Of a stretch of DNA of 64,000 bases, positions 1 through 11,937 are shown piece by piece. The translations under genes were made by a program, and so were the position numbers. The notes beneath the pieces are model-generated. The model saw only the letters and a program-made list of their open reading frames with translations. It made no database searches and had not been told where the DNA came from. Each line of letters starts with the position of its first letter. The stretch's first letter is position 1. Source of the stretch: Cordia subcordata (lineage: Eukaryota > Streptophyta > Magnoliopsida > Boraginales > Cordiaceae); NCBI GenBank assembly GCA_028554755.1, contig JAPTOF010000017.1, forward strand, positions 2,666,001 through 2,730,000. Direction: 5' to 3'.

Positions 1-218
1 ACTATCTGAATCCCTTGCACAACAATCTCTTGGATATTCCACTGCTAAGGAACTTTGGGATGCTTTACAATAGTCTTTTCCTCATCAAGCAATGGCTCAG
101 TGTTCTTTTCTTTGATCTTAACTCCGAGCACTTGAGAAAAATAATCTTTCTATTGTTGAATATTTACAACAACTTTGCTTTCTTTCTTCTTTGCTTGTAG
201 CTACTGGGGATCCTATTG
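1..218 (+). pseudogene. Copia element D, gag fragment (5' part)
   Basis: The frame starting at base 2 reads as Copia Gag, including a STAKELWDALQ-like motif, and is then broken by a stop and frameshifts. It ends at about 218, where Copia A is inserted. The matching rest of the gag (a PTFAQLKPKLLVYEQRL-like stretch) resumes at about 12100, so both belong to one older plus-strand element. Non-functional. The window edge cuts its 5' end. Confidence 0.7.
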
Positions 219-368
219 GGGAGAATAATAACATAAGTTTAAAATAGTCATTTATCTCTTGTAATTATCATGTAAATCTGTATATCTTGTAATCCTTATC
301 TTGTTGTATATTGTATCTATTTATGCTCAATAATACACAGTCAACATTCTTGTGGCTCAAATGCTTCA
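219..368 (+). repeat. 5' LTR of Copia A
   Basis: About 150 bp, closely matching 11938-12088 (shared blocks include attatttatctcttgtaatt-like and tgctcaataatacacagtca). It ends in ttca, followed within two bases by the primer-binding site. The first bases (ttggggagaataat) have diverged from the 3' copy (tgtgaaggataat), so the start is uncertain by a few bases. Confidence 0.75.
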
Positions 369-439
369 TATGGTATCACAAGAGCAGTCGATCCCTAGGG
401 CATCATTTTTACGTCTCTATCAGTGGCCTTACCACAAAT

Positions 440-813
440 AATGATACTACTTCTGATGCTACCATCATATCATCTTCCAGTGTGTGGCATCTCTGCCAAC
501 TATCAATAGCATTACCAAAGAGCTTTCTCTTGAACTCAACCATGAAAATTTTATTTTATCGATGACGTAGGTCTTTCCTGTCTTGCATTGCCATAGTTTA
601 TTAGGCTTCGTTGATGGAACCATTTCTCAGCCTTAAGCACCTAATGCAATTTTTGTACAATGGCTGAACTTGACCAATTGGTTTTTGGTTGGCTTCTTCT
701 ATCCCTCTCTGATTCTATTCTCTCACAGGCTGTTGACAAGACTATTTCATGAGATGTAGTCTATTACTAAAAGTTCCATGACTTTGTATGCCTATATTCA
801 ACAGTCAAAATCA

Positions 814-853
<40 letters not shown>

Positions 854-1120
854 ACAATAGGCCATTACTGGTAAACTAATGGATGATGACAATCTTGTGT
901 TATTGGCCTTGAAAGAATTAAGATCTAAATATGATCCTATTGTTGCTGCAGTCAACTCTAGGTGTAAATGTCCTTTCTTTGCAGAAGTGTGTAACATGCT
1001 CGTAGATCATGAAATTCGTCTTCAAAATTCAGCCTCTCAAAATGATACTCAAACAGCTCTTGTCACGACTTGGTCCACCAACAATTTTGCTGTTTCTTCA
1101 CCAAAGGAGTTAGACTCCTC
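440..1120 (+). pseudogene. Copia A gag remnant
   Basis: Gag-like sequence in shifting frames. There is an LNHENFIL stretch near 530, an LLGFVDGTISQP stretch near 600, then an open piece from 879 reading MDDDNLVLLALKELRSKYD and continuing to LVDHEIRLQ. These match copia Gag N- and mid-regions in order. A (CT)n run at 810-852 has expanded inside it. The zinc-knuckle region after 1120 is not recognisable. Confidence 0.7.
810..852. repeat. (CT)n microsatellite
   Basis: About 20 consecutive CT units inside the Copia A gag remnant. They produce a spurious arginine/glutamate repeat ORF on the minus strand. Confidence 0.95.
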
Positions 1121-1329
1121 CCTTTTGCGGCACCTATGGTCAACATTGTGGTCAATGATGTGGTAGGGGTGCGCGGATGTAGACAGCAAAATACTTTTTA
1201 GCATACTAATTCTTCTTGTGCTGTTAGTTGTAGGTGTAGTCATCCCTACCATAAAGCTAATAATTACTTTGCCCCTAACGAAGTTCTCTTTACTATAATG
1301 AAGCCTTCTCTGCTTTACAAGTCTGTTAT

Positions 1330-3290
1330 CCTACTGATCCTTTTTGGTATTTTGACACTAGTGCAACAAACAACATAACCGCTGATGACACTCTGGTTAA
1401 GGGTAAACAACAATATTCTAGCACTGATAAAATACTTGTTGATAGCAGTGATATTTTCCCTATTTTGCATACTAGAGTTGTTTCTATTAGATTGTCGCAT
1501 GGTTACTAAACATTCTCCTGTTTTGATTGTTCTTAATTGCCAAAAATTTACTGTCTGTAGCACAATTCACTAAGGACCATGATTGTTATTTTATATTTAC
1601 TTCTTTTGGTTACTTTATTAAGGATCGAAAGACAGGCCAAACAATCTATCAGGGTGATCTTTACAATGGTCTTTACTCTCCATTCAAATTTCTGTCATGT
1701 GGCTTTCAAGCAAATAAGGTGTCTGTAGACATATGGCATGCTAGGGCATCTTTTTGTCAAAGGGTCAGCATCAGCTTCATCAATTTATCCTAGAAATAAG
1801 TGTCTTTTCTCATATGCAGCAGCGTGATGGTTGTAATCTTGGGAAGAGTCATCAACTATCATTTTTGCATTCCGCTTCACGATCTTCTTCTTTTTTACAT
1901 ATTATTCACTGTGATGCATGGTGCTTGCCCCCCAAAGCTATTTGGATGGTTTTTATTTTTATCTAATACTAGTTGATGATTATTCTTAGTATTCCTAGTA
2001 TTTTCCTTTAAAAAAAACATCTGATGTTGCTGTGGTGTTTTTTGAATTTATTACTGTGGTTGAGAATATTCATAATGTAAAAGGAAAGATTGTTCAAAGT
2101 GATTCTGGTGGAAAGTTCTTATCTCATATGCTGGAAACATTCTTCAAATCCACTTTTTCAGCGTTTGTCATGCCTAAGAACACAATAACAAAATGGTATT
2201 GCTGAGCATAAACATAGATATTTAGAGGAAACAGACTTAACGATGTTGCGTCAAAGTAAATTGCCTAATATATTCTGGAATTACGACTTTGCTACTGCTA
2301 TTTTCCTTATAAATCATATGCCAACTCAAACTCTTGGTGGCATATCTCCATAAGAATTAATGCATAGGCATAAATCAAACTACATTATTTTGCGTGTCTT
2401 TGGATCATTGTGCTATCCCTGTTTGACCACTTTTGGGTGGTCAAAGCTTTGATTCAACAACATTAGTTGTATTTTTGTTGGTTATAGTTCTAAGGATAAA
2501 GGGTATCTTTGCTTTAGTCCTCGTAATAAGAAGGTTTTAATCTCACGTCATGTTGTTTTCGATAAGATGCAGTTTCCTGGACTTGAGATTGATACAACTT
2601 CTATAGAAGGACATCTTAATTTTAGATTTTGCTAATTTCCAACATTAGCTCTTGATCAGAAAATCGAACGAGCACCTGCTCCTATTTTATCTCCACAACT
2701 GCAATAAGCTTTATTGCCACCAGCTCACTTACCATCTCTAATCCAAACACCTTCACGCCAAGGTAATCCAACACCTATACCTTTACCAATCTAAACATCT
2801 TCCTAGATAATTCTTAACTCTTGCATACACATCCAAACACCTGATAATCCATTACACACTCCAACATCTGACAATCCATTTGTCAATTAAACTTCTGACC
2901 CTCAACAATTGTCCTCACCCTTACATACAGCCTCACTTGATTCGTCTTCTCAAGCCTTTCCCTTACCTCATGACACCCATATGCAATTACTTTGACATAT
3001 CAACCTAAACATCTCAGCGCATAAACCTTCACCTACTTGCACCCATACAATGGTTGCAAGAACCATGGATGGGACTTGACGTACCAAGCTTATGTTTTCC
3101 ACCAAATATCCACTCAATCAATGCTTGCTCAATCTGACACAAGATATTCCACTTGAACCAACTTTCTATTCCTAGGCCTAAAAGGATAAAAATTGGTGTC
3201 CGATGATGGAGAAGGAACTCAGTTCTCTTCTTTAGAATAAAACTTGGGAGCTGGTTCCTTGAACTCTTGATATGAATATCTTAGGCTCCA
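1330..3290 (+). pseudogene. Copia A protease-integrase-RT start remnant
   Basis: Recognisable in order: a protease-like FDTSATNNITADD near 1350; a gag-pre-integrase patch ending in W-H-A-R near 1740; the integrase core (HCDAWCLPPK near 1905, VDDYS near 1970, an FPLKKTSDV patch near 2010, VQSDSGGKF near 2095); then MPTQTLGG near 2320 and an FGSLCYP patch near 2400. The start of RT, up to GSKWV, is at about 3280, exactly where the hAT-like element interrupts. Many stops and frameshifts; non-coding today. Confidence 0.75.
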
Positions 3291-3298
3291 AGTGGGTG

Positions 3299-4292
3299 CT
3301 ATAAAGCATCGACACTTGTTTAGGGTCGCATATCTCGTATCAGACCTATGTCAGACATCGGCATGAGCCGGACATGCTCGGACACATGTCTAAATTTTTT
3401 TTTTGGTTTTTCTCACACGTCTCGGACACGCCAGGACATGTCATGACATGCTCAGACCCATCTGGGGGACATGCATATTCCCGATTTTAGAAGCTTTGAA
3501 ACCAAAAAAAGGGAAAAAAAAGTTTCAAACCTAGGAGCTCGGTAATCGGCACTTGGCAGCACTGCAACAAGCCATCTTGAAGCACCTCTTCAAACTTGGG
3601 ATGGCACAAACTTTGGCATATATACATATATTCTTCTTCTTCCTGCTTCTTTCTCTTAAACGACAGTGCATGTATTTTGTGTTTGGGAGGTTTAGGGTCT
3701 GACGGGAAAAAAAGAAAGGGCAAAGTAGGGGTTGATGGGGGTGATTTGACAAATAATTTCTTTTTGGGTCTTTTCTTTTCTCTTTTTTGCATTTTGACCC
3801 CCAGAATACCATTTTGCTCATGAATGGACTCCAATGCATTTAATAACATAAGTACATATAATTTATTTGTTATAACATGTAACACTTTACCACATAAAAT
3901 ACATTTAATCACATAAACACATATAATTTATTTGTTATATTGTTAATTATAACAAATAAAATAAGTGCAATGAGGCACTCGTGTATCTTGACTTAATTGT
4001 TTTAAAATAAGTGAATTCCTTTTTGTAAAATCAAAATGTTCTTATCAACATGTTATTTTCATGACATTTAATCTTTGATGACTAAAATTATATGTTAAAT
4101 GTTAGGTTATTTAATCTTGTTTATTCTTTTTTATGATGATAAAAATGGTATTTGTACACCATATGTATAAATTTAAATATATTTTATTTAATGTATCTCA
4201 GTGTATCATATTCTAAATTTTTGAAAAAAGACGTATCGATGTGTCGCATCGTGTTGTATCGCGCGTCTACCTATCGTGTCCGTGCTTCTTAG
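3299..4292. mobile_element. hAT-like non-autonomous DNA transposon, 994 bp
   Basis: Inserted in the RT of Copia A between the codons for GSKWV and YHMKQ. The flanks are a perfect 8-bp target duplication, agtgggtg, at 3291-3298 and 4293-4300, the size made by hAT transposases. Ends are imperfect inverted repeats: ctataaagcatcgacac on the left and ctaagaagcacggacac on the right strand (13/17). Subterminal regions are rich in gacatg/cgtgtc motifs. No transposase is visible. A 141-codon minus-strand ORF at 3487-3912 has no family features I recognise. Confidence 0.85.
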
Positions 4293-4465
4293 AGTGGGTG
4301 TATCACATGAAACAAAAGTCTGATGGTTCAATCGAATAGTACAAAGTATGTCTTATTGCAAAGGGGCTATAATCAATAATAAGGGCGTGACAATGTTCAT
4401 ACTTTTCGTCCAGTTATGTGGTTTGATATAGTTTGTCTTGTGCTTAGCTTAGCTGTGACATTTTA

Positions 4466-5157
4466 GGATTTTTTTTATCTTGGTTTTAAATTTTTATGGA
4501 AAAAATACCCTACTTTTTAAATTCATTTTAAAAATGCCCTTTTCGGTAAGTCACCTACCGAAAACGGTAGGTGACTTACTATTCACGAATCCCGAAATTT
4601 GAAAAAAATTTAAAAAGAAAACAATTGCATCTTTAATGAAAACGGTAAGTCACCTACCGAAAATGGCAACAAGAGGAAGATAGACGTAATAACCAGCCAA
4701 GGTCTTTACCCTTTGTGCATTCGCATGAAGCTACTAACAAGTTAGAATAGGTCGAGCATATTGGCATCCAAAAAGGTACTTTTTCTGGTTTTAATTCTCC
4801 TAGAATGACAACACATCTTGACCCGAAGGGTAATAATGATTCCCGCACATCTTTTGCAAAGAACCTCGGGTCAAATGTTGAAGCAAATAATTGCATGAAA
4901 TAACTTGTTTTTCTAATTATTTTTTTGTGATTATTTTCGGTAGGTCACTTACCGTTTCGGCAGGTGACTTATCGTTTTCATTAATGACGCAACCATTTTC
5001 CTTTTTAAATTTTTTCAAATTTTGGGATCCGCAAACAGTAAGTCATCTACTGTTTCGGTGGGTGACTTACTGAAAAGGGAATTTTTTAAATGAATTTAAA
5101 AAAATAGGGTATTTTTGCCATAAAATTTTAAAACCTGGGTAAAAAAATAAAATTTTT
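4466..5157. mobile_element. MULE-type element with long inverted repeats, 692 bp
   Basis: Flanked by a perfect 9-bp target duplication, gacatttta, at 4457-4465 and 5158-5166, the Mutator hallmark. The terminal inverted repeats run roughly 200 bp and contain a repeated palindromic motif around ggtaagtcacctaccg. The core of about 4663-4900 is not repeated and is open on both strands (minus ORF 4654-4896). It may be captured host sequence, but I do not recognise it. It sits in the RT domain of Copia A. Confidence 0.85.
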
Positions 5158-5166
5158 GACATTTTA

Positions 5167-6196
5167 TTAGAAACTACTGTAGCTTGATGTGAAGTACGCA
5201 TTTTTCTATGTGACTTAAGTGTATTTATGAGTCAACTACAAGGATATATGGATGCTAAACACCCAGATTTCTTTTGTAAGCTGTGTCGATCTTTATATGG
5301 CTTAAAACATGTTCCTCAAGCCTAGTTTCAAAAATTGAGCAGCTATCTTCTTTCTAGTGAGTTTTCTAATTATCACCATGATATCTCTATCTTTGTTCAC
5401 AAAACTGGTTTTAATATTTTGATTCTCTCAATTTACATTGATGATATCGTAATGACAAGAAATAGGACTTGTGTCATACAGAAGCTTATTTCTACTTTGT
5501 CAACCTAGTTTACAGTGAAATACCTTGGAGAACTCCATTAGTTCTTAGGGATAGAGATGTAACAAACTAAAGGAGGGACAAATTTAAGCGAATGAAAATA
5601 TGCTGTTTAATTACTCTAGCAACATGAGCTTGATAAAGCTAAGCTAGTGACGACTCCAATGGGTCTTAAACCACTCGCTGAACTAATACAAACAAGTTTG
5701 GGGACCCAACTCCTCTCTGTCAACTTGTTGGCTCACTGCAATATCTAGCCATGACCAAATATGATATCTTTCTTGCAATCAATAGTATTTGTCAATTCAT
5801 GTCATGAACATATAGTTGTTGCAAAGCATATACCTCACTATGTCAAAGGGACCATAGACTTTGGACTTCAATTTCGTCCCTGTACAAAACTTGAGTTGAT
5901 TGGCTTTAGTGATGTAGATTGGGATTGCTGCATTGAAACTAGGCACTCGACGATGGGGTACATAGTCTATTTTGGTGAAAATTTAGTTGCTTAGGGGTCG
6001 AAAAAGCAAAATACATCTTAAAATCAAGTTTAGAGGCTGAGTATCGCGTACTAGCAATGTTATGCTCAAAGTTATTATGGTTTCTCCATATGATATAATT
6101 CTTGCATGTTCCTTCAGATCAAAAAGCAACCATTTTTGTGATAATGCTAGCACTTTGGCCAAGAATGTCATCGTGCATAAGCAAAGCAAACATATT
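5167..6196 (+). pseudogene. Copia A reverse transcriptase and RNase H remnant
   Basis: Continues RT after the MULE-type insertion: a KLCRSLYGLKHVPQA-like stretch near 5275, the YIDDIV catalytic motif near 5440 and YLGELH near 5523. RNase H follows near 5900 (FSDVDWDCC, RHSTMGY). Several stops. The frame is cut at 6196 by Copia B and resumes at 11763. Confidence 0.75.
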
Positions 6197-6524
6197 TGTT
6201 GGGGAAGAAACATGCAAACACGAAGAATACGAGAAGAAAACGGACACGAGAATTAGGTGGTTCGGCCTTAAAGCCTACGTCTGTGGGCAGTAGAGAATAA
6301 TTCTATTATTGATCACAAATGCTACAAGGCTTACTCTGGTTTCTCTCACACGCGTTACATAATGATTATTGCCACATATTTATAATGCAAAGGTTTCCTA
6401 AAACCTATTAAGCAGAAAAGACAACTAATTAATTATGTGCGAAAAAGGTAATAAGCTAATAAGGTAACGTGCACAAAAGGCAATTGCTATTCTTGTTGCC
6501 CAAAAATACGATCCACATTCAACA
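6197..6524 (-). repeat. 3' LTR of Copia B
   Basis: 328 bp, tgttgg...aaca, paired with 11435-11762. On the minus strand it is preceded by the purine-rich tract at about 6525-6545. Confidence 0.9.
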
Positions 6525-6678
6525 AATCTCCACCTTGGCACGTATTCGCTCCAATTAACACACCATCGTCCCTACTGCCAACTGCCCTTAAGGGCTCAAT
6601 GCTCCGCACCGCAAATAGTAACCAGGTCTAAGCAATGCTTGAACTTGCTGACTGGAACCACTTTAGTCATCATATCTG

Positions 6679-7980
6679 CTAGATTCTCATGGGTGGATAT
6701 CTTCTGTACCGATATGATTCCTTGTGATACCTGATAAAGTGATATCTGATGTCAATGTGTTTAGTCCTCTCATGATACATTTGATTTTTCGTCAGATGGA
6801 TTGTACTCTGGCTATCACAAAAGACTGTACTTGTATCTTGTTGTAGTCCAAGATCACGAACCAAGCCTTGTAACCACATGGTCTCCTTTACAGTTTCTAC
6901 AATTACCATGTATTCTGCCTCAGTAGTCAACAATGCCACAGTAAACTGTAATGTCGCTTTCCAACTGATAGCACATCCAGAGAGAGTAAACACGTAACCC
7001 GTCAGAGATCTTCTCTTATCAAGGTCACCCGCAAAGTCTGAATCACAATAACCCACCAACCTCACGCAATCTCTAGCCATCTTGCTAAATAGCAAACTTA
7101 CATTCGCAGTGCCACGCAAATATCTCATTATCCATTTCACCGCTTCGTAGTGTACTTTCCCAGGCGATGCCATATATATGCTCACAACACTAATTGCATG
7201 TGAAATGTTAGGACGAGTGCATACCGTAGCATACATCAAGCTACCAACAGCACTCGAGTATGGAACATAAGACATATGCTCCATCTCCTTCTCGATTTTA
7301 GGTGACAAATCTGCAGACAACTTGAAATGAGTAGCAAGCAGCATACTCATGGACTTTGCTTTAAGCATCCCGAAACGCTCTAGCACATTCTCAATATAAC
7401 TCTGCTGAGACAAGAACAGCTTCCTAGCATTTCTATCTCTATGAATCTCCATGCTAGGAATCTTCTTCGCTGCTCCAAGATCCTTCATCTCAAACTCATA
7501 ACTTAGCTACTTTTTTAATTCGTCGATTGCAGACATGCTTTTAGCAGTAATAAGCATATCATCGACATACAACAACAAGTACACAAACGAACCATCTGGA
7601 AGCTTCTTGAGATATACACAGCTGTCATAGACACTCCTTGTGTATCCAGCACCTACTATGAATGTGTCAAATCTCTTGTACCATTGTTGAGGCGACTACT
7701 TCAACTCATACAGGGACTTATTCAGTTTGCAAACATGGTTCTCCTTACCAGAAACTACATGCCCCTCCGGTTGACTCATGTAATCTGCTCTTCAGGATCA
7801 CCATGCAAAAATGTCATTTTCATATCTAGCTGCTCAAGCTCTAAGTCATGAAGAGCAACCAAGGCAAGTAAAACCCTGATAGAACTATGCTTCAGAACCA
7901 GAGAACACTTCGTTGAAGTCAACACCCTCCCTTTGTATATAGTCTTTTGTCTCCAATCGCGCCTTGTATCAATGACCTTC
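6679..7980 (-). pseudogene. Copia B reverse transcriptase and RNase H
   Basis: A 269-codon open piece at 6679-7488 covers the RT C-terminus and RNase H. Visible motifs: MKDLGAAKKI, YSSAVGSLMYA, YCDSDFAGD, AISWKATLQ, TTEAEYM, FCDSQSTIHLTKN and [11 protein letters not shown] frameshift then garbles the last residues. Upstream (7490-7980) the LLLYVDDMLIT catalytic loop is at about 7545-7580 and KSLYELK near 7710, but stops separate them. Known role: reverse transcription of element RNA. Not functional here. Confidence 0.85.
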
Positions 7981-8034
7981 GACCTCTAGAGTACCTTTCT
8001 TTTTCTTGTAAATCCATTTGCAACTAACAACTCG

Positions 8035-9484
8035 CTATCCCTTAGGCAATTTAACAAGCTCCCATGTTTGATTCTTCTGAAGAGACAGAATCTCTTCACT
8101 TATGGCACCTACCCACTGAGCAGAATCTTTTCTAGATATAGCCTCTTTGTAAGAATTCGACTCATGTCCTTCAACTATTTCGGCAATAGTCAAAGCATAA
8201 GTAACCAGCGTATCCATACCTTTGAGGCTCTCTAATCTGTCTCCTTTCTCACGCAGTAGCAATTCTGAACTTCTACTGTTCGGGCACATTTTGATCATGC
8301 ACCTCAGTTGGTTGATTGGTTGAATTGGACTGCTACTACTGCTAGATGGAATATTTGAAATATCAGCAAATATCTCCACCTGCTCTTTGACACCGTGGTC
8401 CAAACCAACTACCGCGTTCTCATTTTCTTGGTCTAATGAAGCAGACTCATTGAATGTGACATCCCTTCTGACGAGGAAACCTGGAGACTTTGGATCTATG
8501 CACCACAACCTGTAACCTTTCCTCTCGGACGTATAGCCTAGGAATATGCATTTCTTTGCCCTTGGCTCCAACTTGCCATTCTTCACGTGAGCGTATGCAA
8601 GGCAAACAGACACCCTCAATCGAGAGTAGTGAACAGACTTACTAGACCATAACTTAAAAGGAGTTTTCAATTCAATAGCTTTGGATGGAGACCTATTAAC
8701 CGAGTAGCACGCCATATTAATAGCTTCAGCTCAAAAGTCTTGACTCAAGCCAGAATGGGAGAGCATACAACGAGCTCTCTCCACCAGAGTTCTAGTCATG
8801 CGTTTTGCAACTTTATTCTGTTGTGGTATCCCTACACATGTGTGGTGTCTCACAATGCTATGTTTCTTGCAGAACTAATCAAACTCTTTATTGCAGTATT
8901 CCAACCCATTGTCAGTTCTAAGACGCTTGATCGGTTTACCAGTCAGCTTCTCAATCAACGTCTTTCACTCGACAAATGTTGGAAACGCCTTATCGTTAGT
9001 TTTTAAGAAGTATACCTATACATTTCGAGAGTATGCATCAATGAAAGTGATTTAATACCTGGCACCTTTCTTAGAAGGAACTTTATTAGGACCCCAAAGA
9101 TCAGAATGAATGCAATCAAGTGTACCTTTGGTATTCTCCTGCCCCTTGCTGAACTTCACCCTGGTTTGCTTTCCAAAAACACAATGCTCGCAGAATTCAA
9201 GCTTTCTCATTTTTTTGCCCACAAAGCAAATCCCTCTTGCTTAGCTCGGTTAGTCCCCTCTCATTGATATGGCCCAACTTTTTGTGCGATAACTGCATAG
9301 TGTCATTATCACTCTTCTCGAATGCAACAACTGCAACACCTATAACTGTACTATCTCGAAAGACATACAGGGCGCTAGTCAAGTTCCCTTTCAAGAGCAC
9401 AATTGTATCTTTGGTCACCTTTAAGACACCATTCTCACTTTGGAATTTGTACCCATGAGAATCCAAATGTCTAAGAGAAATCAA
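8035..9484 (-). pseudogene. Copia B pre-integrase and integrase
   Basis: The piece 9197-9484 has the gag-pre-integrase zinc-binding patch (LSHKKLGHI, RGLTELSKRDLL). 8035-8715 carries the integrase C-terminal part (MACYSVNRSPSKAIE, KKCIFLGYTSERKGYRLW) and the start of RT. The catalytic core between them (8716-9196) is readable only across frameshifts and stops. The position of the catalytic glutamate appears as lysine (VAKRM in place of the usual VAERM). Confidence 0.8.
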
Positions 9485-9492
9485 GATTTTCT

Positions 9493-10544
9493 TTAGTGCC
9501 GATACATGCCAACACTTGAGACATCTTGTAATACCATCAATATCTTGATATTTACGATACTCATTCCCTCCACCTTTAATGAAAGATCATTGCCTAGAAA
9601 GACTTTCACTTCTCTTTTGGAATAAGAAGGGAACCAGTCACATCTAGGACACATATGGAACGCTGCATCAGTATCAAGAATCCATTGATTATGCCACTGT
9701 GATACACTCACAGTCAAAACTTCCCCAGTACTACTTGAGTTCTCCCCATCACTGTTAGCACTTTCCATCACATTGGCTGAATTCTCCACCTTTTTCTTTA
9801 CCTTTTTCAGTTTTGGACATTCTTTCTTAATGTGACCCTTTTCACCACACTCGAAACAACACAGCTTCCTTGCTCTTGATTTTGACCTTGACTTGCTTTT
9901 CTTTCTATCGGAAGATCCCTCTCTATTCTCCGATCTCCCTCTACTCACTAAACCCTACCCATGAACTTTTTCTCTATGTCCCAGAATATGTTTGAAGATC
10001 CTTCGATTTTAATAAAGCAATCACATCTTCAAAGGTAATTTTATCCCTCCTGTACAGCATAGAGTCCACAAAGTTCATATTTAAGAAGGTGATAAGGAGC
10101 ATAATAGGATCATTGGTTTTCATCATCAATTTTAACACCTATATCATTCAAAGCAATAAAACAAAAGGTAAATTCATCAAGGTGTTGTTTTAGTGATATA
10201 CCTTCTTTCATTTTAAGATGATACAATCGCTTCTTCAAATAGAGACGATTTGTGAGAGATTTAGATGTATACAATTCCACCAAAGTATTCCAAACCTCAA
10301 CTGTTTTCATCTTCTCAGCAATCTCCAGCAATACTTCATTCGCCACGGACATATGTATTGCACTCAAGGCTTTCGCTTCGAGTTTTTTTCTTCCTACTGG
10401 TTCCGTTTTTTTCGGGATCACTTCTTCAATGAATTTCCAAAGTCCTTGCATTGTCATAAATGCTTTGAATATGATCCTCCATAGACCGAAACTTATTCTT
10501 CCGTCTAACTTCTTGATTTCAAACTTTCCACCTGTGGAAGACAT
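9493..10544 (-). pseudogene. Copia B gag, zinc knuckle and protease
   Basis: 10110-10544 encodes the Gag N-terminal 144 residues, starting MSSTGGKFEIKKLDG (I take 10544 as the native start). 9493-9948 holds a basic Arg/Ser stretch, the CCHC knuckle CFECGEKGHIKKEC, and a protease-like motif WILDTDAAFHM in which the usual DTGA/DSGA is DTDA. A break at about 9950-10110 separates the two. Confidence 0.85.
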
Positions 10545-10619
10545 CTTCGTTTGCCCAAAACTCGCACTTCAAGATGGAATTTGGCTCAACGGACAGCAAA
10601 AACGGATTCAGCACATCGA

Positions 10620-10890
10620 AAAAACTTAGGAACACCCCCGGTCAACTTTGCTCAACACCGGTCAATGTCAAACCTATTGGTCAAAGTCAACACCGTCCTT
10701 AAACACGTACTTCGGAGCAGAATCTGGAAAAAAAAAGAGCCCAAAAACGGACTCAGCACTCAAAAAATGTGGGGTAAGGCTCTGGTCAAACCCGGCCAAC
10801 CCTTGGTCAATGGTCAATGGTCAACGGTCAAAGTCAAACCCCGGTCAACCCAGTCAATGCGGTCAGATAGGTCAACTGGTCATTTTTTTT
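10620..10890 (-). promoter_or_regulatory. W-box-like TTGAC cluster in Copia B leader
   Basis: The untranslated leader between the 5' LTR and gag contains 14 TTGAC pentamers, read on the element's coding strand (GTCAA on the plus strand). Ten are TTGACC, several spaced 6-8 bp apart. TTGAC(C/T) is the WRKY transcription-factor W-box core. Whether it is used is inference; the motif density is observed. A smaller set occurs in the leader of Copia C at about 20420-20475. Confidence 0.5.
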
Positions 10891-11434
10891 TCAGGACTAA
10901 ATCTAAGTCCAAATAAAAATTTCTTTTTTTTTCTTTTGGCCTAAACGAAGACCAAACCCAAAAAAGAAATTTATTATTTTTCTGGCCTAAAACCCAAGCC
11001 CAACAAAAAATTAATTAACCTAAGACCCAAGACCCAAGACCTAGCCAAAATTGGACAAGGTCACTACCCAGGCCCGATCCAAATAAACCCAAAGACCCAA
11101 AGCCTACTAACCTTAAACCTGCTTTACAAACTTGAACCAATTTCCAAAAAAAAAAAAATACTTGAATACTCAAAAACTAACCTCAAGAGCACGTGAACTC
11201 TATATTCTTCGCTTGTTCTTCAAACCCAAACATGAACCACAACCTGCCGACGTAAGCTTCTACTCCACCTACCAATGCATAACGTAGACAGCACTGGAAC
11301 ACTCCTCGCCAAGCAAAGACCTTTGTTGGTTAGGCACCGTTTGGTTTGAGCAATTTTTGATTTCACAGTGAATTTTGATTTTTCTTTTTTCCCTTACAGC
11401 GGAATAAAAAATACATATGCTCTGGATATCAGTT

Positions 11435-11762
11435 TGTTGGAGGAAAAACATGCAAACACAAAAAGTACGAGAAAAAAAGGGACACGAGAATTACGTGATT
11501 CGGCCTTAGAGCCTACGTCCACGGGCAACAAAGAATAATTTCTTCTTAATCATGAATACTATAAGGCTTACTCTGGTTTCTCTCACACACATAACACAAT
11601 GAGTACTGCCACATATTTATAGTGCAAAGGTTTCCTAGAACCTATTAAGCAGAAAAGACAATTAATTAATTATGTGCTAAAAAAGTAATAAGTTAATAAG
11701 GTAACGTGCACAAAAGGTAATTTACTATTCTTGTTGCCTAAGAATACATGCCACATTTAACA
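11435..11762 (-). repeat. 5' LTR of Copia B
   Basis: 328 bp, tgttggagg...tttaaca, followed on the minus strand by a diverged tRNA-Met primer site (tgatatccagagc). Confidence 0.9.
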
Positions 11763-11937
11763 ATATTGATATTAATATCCACTTTGTGCGTGACAAGTGG
11801 ACGATGGCACTTTTGAGCTCAAGTATATCTCAAGCAAAGACCAGTCTACTGACATGTTTACGAAGGTAGTTTTTTGACCAAGATTTTAAGAGCAATGATC
11901 CATGCTTCCAGTCATAAAGTCCCTCAGCTTGAGGGGG
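11763..11937 (+). pseudogene. Copia A RNase H C-terminus
   Basis: Resumes the frame broken at 6196: HIDINIHFVRDKVDDGT then ISSKDQSTDMFTK, the standard copia RNase H tail. The polypurine tract gagggggtg at 11931-11939 leads into the 3' LTR. Confidence 0.8.

Larger units (their letters stand above)
6197..11762 (-). mobile_element. Copia retrotransposon B, full-length but decayed, 5566 bp
   Basis: A complete minus-strand copia nested in the RNase H of Copia A. Both LTRs are 328 bp and begin tgttgg and end aaca. The 5-bp target duplication atatt is intact at 6192-6196 and 11763-11767. Reading the minus strand, gag, zinc knuckle, protease, integrase, RT and RNase H occur in order. The purine tract aaggtggagatttg abuts the 3' LTR. 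LTRs differ at many positions (roughly 85-90% identical by eye), so the insertion is not recent. Multiple stops make it non-autonomous. Confidence 0.92.

Noticed and set aside
3487..3912. 141-codon minus-strand ORF inside the hAT-like element
   Set aside because: Low-complexity Lys/Pro/Phe content, no family motif, and it lies in a non-autonomous element. Not reported as a gene.
4654..4896. Minus-strand ORF in the MULE core as a captured gene
   Set aside because: The opposite strand is open nearly as long and I recognise neither reading. Kept only as a possible capture.
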